From: Bacteroidaceae bacterium
Lineage (GTDB): Bacteria > Bacteroidota > Bacteroidia > Bacteroidales > Bacteroidaceae
Direction: 5' to 3'
Length of the DNA: 64,000 nt
Assembly (NCBI GenBank): GCA_017560125.1
Contig: JAFYOS010000027.1
Location: 34,472-98,471, forward strand
Shown one piece after another: positions 63,177 to 64,000 of the stretch. The position numbers were made by a program, and so were the translations under genes. Numbering within the stretch: position 1 is the first letter of the stretch; every line of letters starts with the position of its first letter. Under the pieces are notes generated by a model. The model had not been told where the DNA came from. It was given only the letters and a program-made list of their open reading frames with translations, and made no database searches.

Positions 63177-63284
63177 GATAGTCTTTCGTTTAGTGTTCTC
63201 AATTCAAATATACAACATTTTTTTTGAAAATAAAAGCAAATTTGAAATTTTGTTAATTTGCTTTTGTCGTTTATTCTTTTGATG

Positions 63285-64000
63285 TTATAATTTTTTGTAA
63301 AGCGAGATAACCCTTTGAGAGTAACTTCCTTTTCGTACAATGCTGTCAAGAACCCTTCGCGCCTCCTCTTTTTCTCCGAGTGCTATCAGCAGTTCGGCTT
63401 TTTCGGTGAGCAGGGCTTCGCTCTCTTCGCAGGATGCCATACCCTGTTCTATGTAGGCCAATGCGAGTTCGTATCGCTTGTTCGTTTTTTCGATGTTGCT
63501 ACATGCCAGATAGTAGTCGGCTACCTGTGGGCTTCTTTCTATAAGGTTGTTTAGCAGTAGTGTGGCTTGGCTGTAATTTTTTTCGTTGTAGTACAGGAGT
63601 GCCAGCGCGTAATAGGCCTTGTCGTTCGATGGGTTGGCCGATAAAATCTTGTAGTAATCCTCCTCGGCCTTGTCGTTTTTCTTCTCCAACGAATGGATGT
63701 AGGCGCGGTAGTACAGCGCCTCCTCGTTGAAGGGCTCTTTGGACAGAACGGCGTTGTAGTCGGCTTTTGCTTTTTTGGCCATCCCTTGCTCCAAGTATAA
63801 ATTGCCTCGGAAGAGCACCATTTTTGTCGATTCGGGGTTCCTAGCTATTCCTTTCGTAAGCAGCTCTTCGGCCCTTTTCGCATCTCCCTTTTTCATATAG
63901 GCCAGCGCTAAATTGGCATATACGAATTCGGTCGATGCGTCGTCGCCGGCGCGCTCCAATGCGGCGGTGTATTTTTCAATGGCCTTGTCTGTTTCGCCAT
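63285..64000 (-). CDS. TPR-repeat protein (5' end outside window)
   Basis: An open frame continues from the right window edge to the stop at 63285 (237 codons visible). It contains consecutive tetratricopeptide repeats (ANLALAYMKKGDAKRAEELL, NLYLEQGMAKKAKADYNAV, YALALLYYNEKNYSQATLLL) and would serve as a protein-binding scaffold. A TTG at 63959 is only an internal Leu codon. Any signal peptide or anchor lies beyond the window. Confidence 0.85.
   Translation of the reverse strand, partial: GETDKAIEKYTAALERAGDDASTEFVYANLALAYMKKGDAKRAEELLTKGIARNPESTKMVLFRGNLYLEQGMAKKAKADYNAVLSKEPFNEEALYYRAYIHSLEKKNDKAEEDYYKILSANPSNDKAYYALALLYYNEKNYSQATLLLNNLIERSPQVADYYLACSNIEKTNKRYELALAYIEQGMASCEESEALLTEKAELLIALGEKEEARRVLDSIVRKGSYSQRVISLYKKL

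Overview
The window is a contiguous piece of a chromosome from a gut-type Bacteroidota, most probably order Bacteroidales. Supporting signs are the two-subunit 2-oxoacid:ferredoxin oxidoreductase (KorAB), lineage-typical families (DUF4271, PorT-like barrel, MG2-type surface proteins, OMP_b-brl_3 receptor, GH97, GH29), the near absence of Shine-Dalgarno sequences, and a recurring promoter of the form TTG-N19/20-TAnnTT(T/C)G, the known signature of the Bacteroidetes primary sigma factor. Genus cannot be fixed from the sequence alone. No rRNA, tRNA, CRISPR array or intact mobile element is seen.

Layout. Bases 1-11058 (+) are the distal S10, spc and alpha ribosomal protein clusters, rpsC to rplQ, including secY, map, infA and rpoA and two genes short enough to be overlooked (rpmD, rpmJ). 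A strong terminator follows. Bases 11210-21319 (+) are single-gene or short units: a glycine-zipper lipoprotein, O-acetylhomoserine sulfhydrylase, a PgeF-like protein, a GH97 alpha-galactosidase-type enzyme, thiL with an Imm17-like small membrane protein, a degenerate M16-like lipoprotein, and hflX. Bases 21573-24966 hold a large MG2-type surface protein and the internally deleted wreck of a second copy. korAB (25138-27999) and a GH29 fucosidase lipoprotein follow.

From 30001 to 38599 the minus strand carries yidD, rnpA, hemD, DUF4271, a LOG-family protein, ahcY, comM, a thioredoxin-fold lipoprotein lacking CxxC, and typA/bipA. rpsO and a GH27 alpha-galactosidase (+) come next, then a solitary 895-residue AAA+ protein (-) behind a 636-base non-coding stretch with stem-loops and a gene fragment. 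Bases 44288-46177 hold a YqiA-type esterase, a PorT-like barrel, a two-cluster ferredoxin and a 30-residue membrane peptide. Rubrerythrin, class I fumarase and a TonB-dependent receptor (-) are followed by efp, GT2, radC, DUF59 and lpxH (+), ackA and pta (-), a small lipoprotein (+), then hisS, a YugP-type protease, purA, a Fur regulator, an AlkD-like protein, an AraC-type HTH protein and a TPR protein cut by the window edge (-).

How it fits together. Much of the window is housekeeping: translation, secretion, purine, heme and lipid A steps, and anaerobic energy metabolism (KorAB, ferredoxin, fumarase, Pta-AckA, rubrerythrin for oxygen stress). The exported glycosidases (GH97, GH27, GH29) point to growth on galactosyl- and fucosyl-containing glycans, although they are scattered rather than in a SusCD locus. 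The less ordinary items are the degenerate M16-like lipoprotein, the AAA+ protein with an unplaced N-terminal half, the duplicated sequence blocks before thiL, the inverted repeat before korAB, and the MG2 deletion scar. I did not find a clear new multi-gene system; the AAA+ locus is the best candidate for something not yet described.
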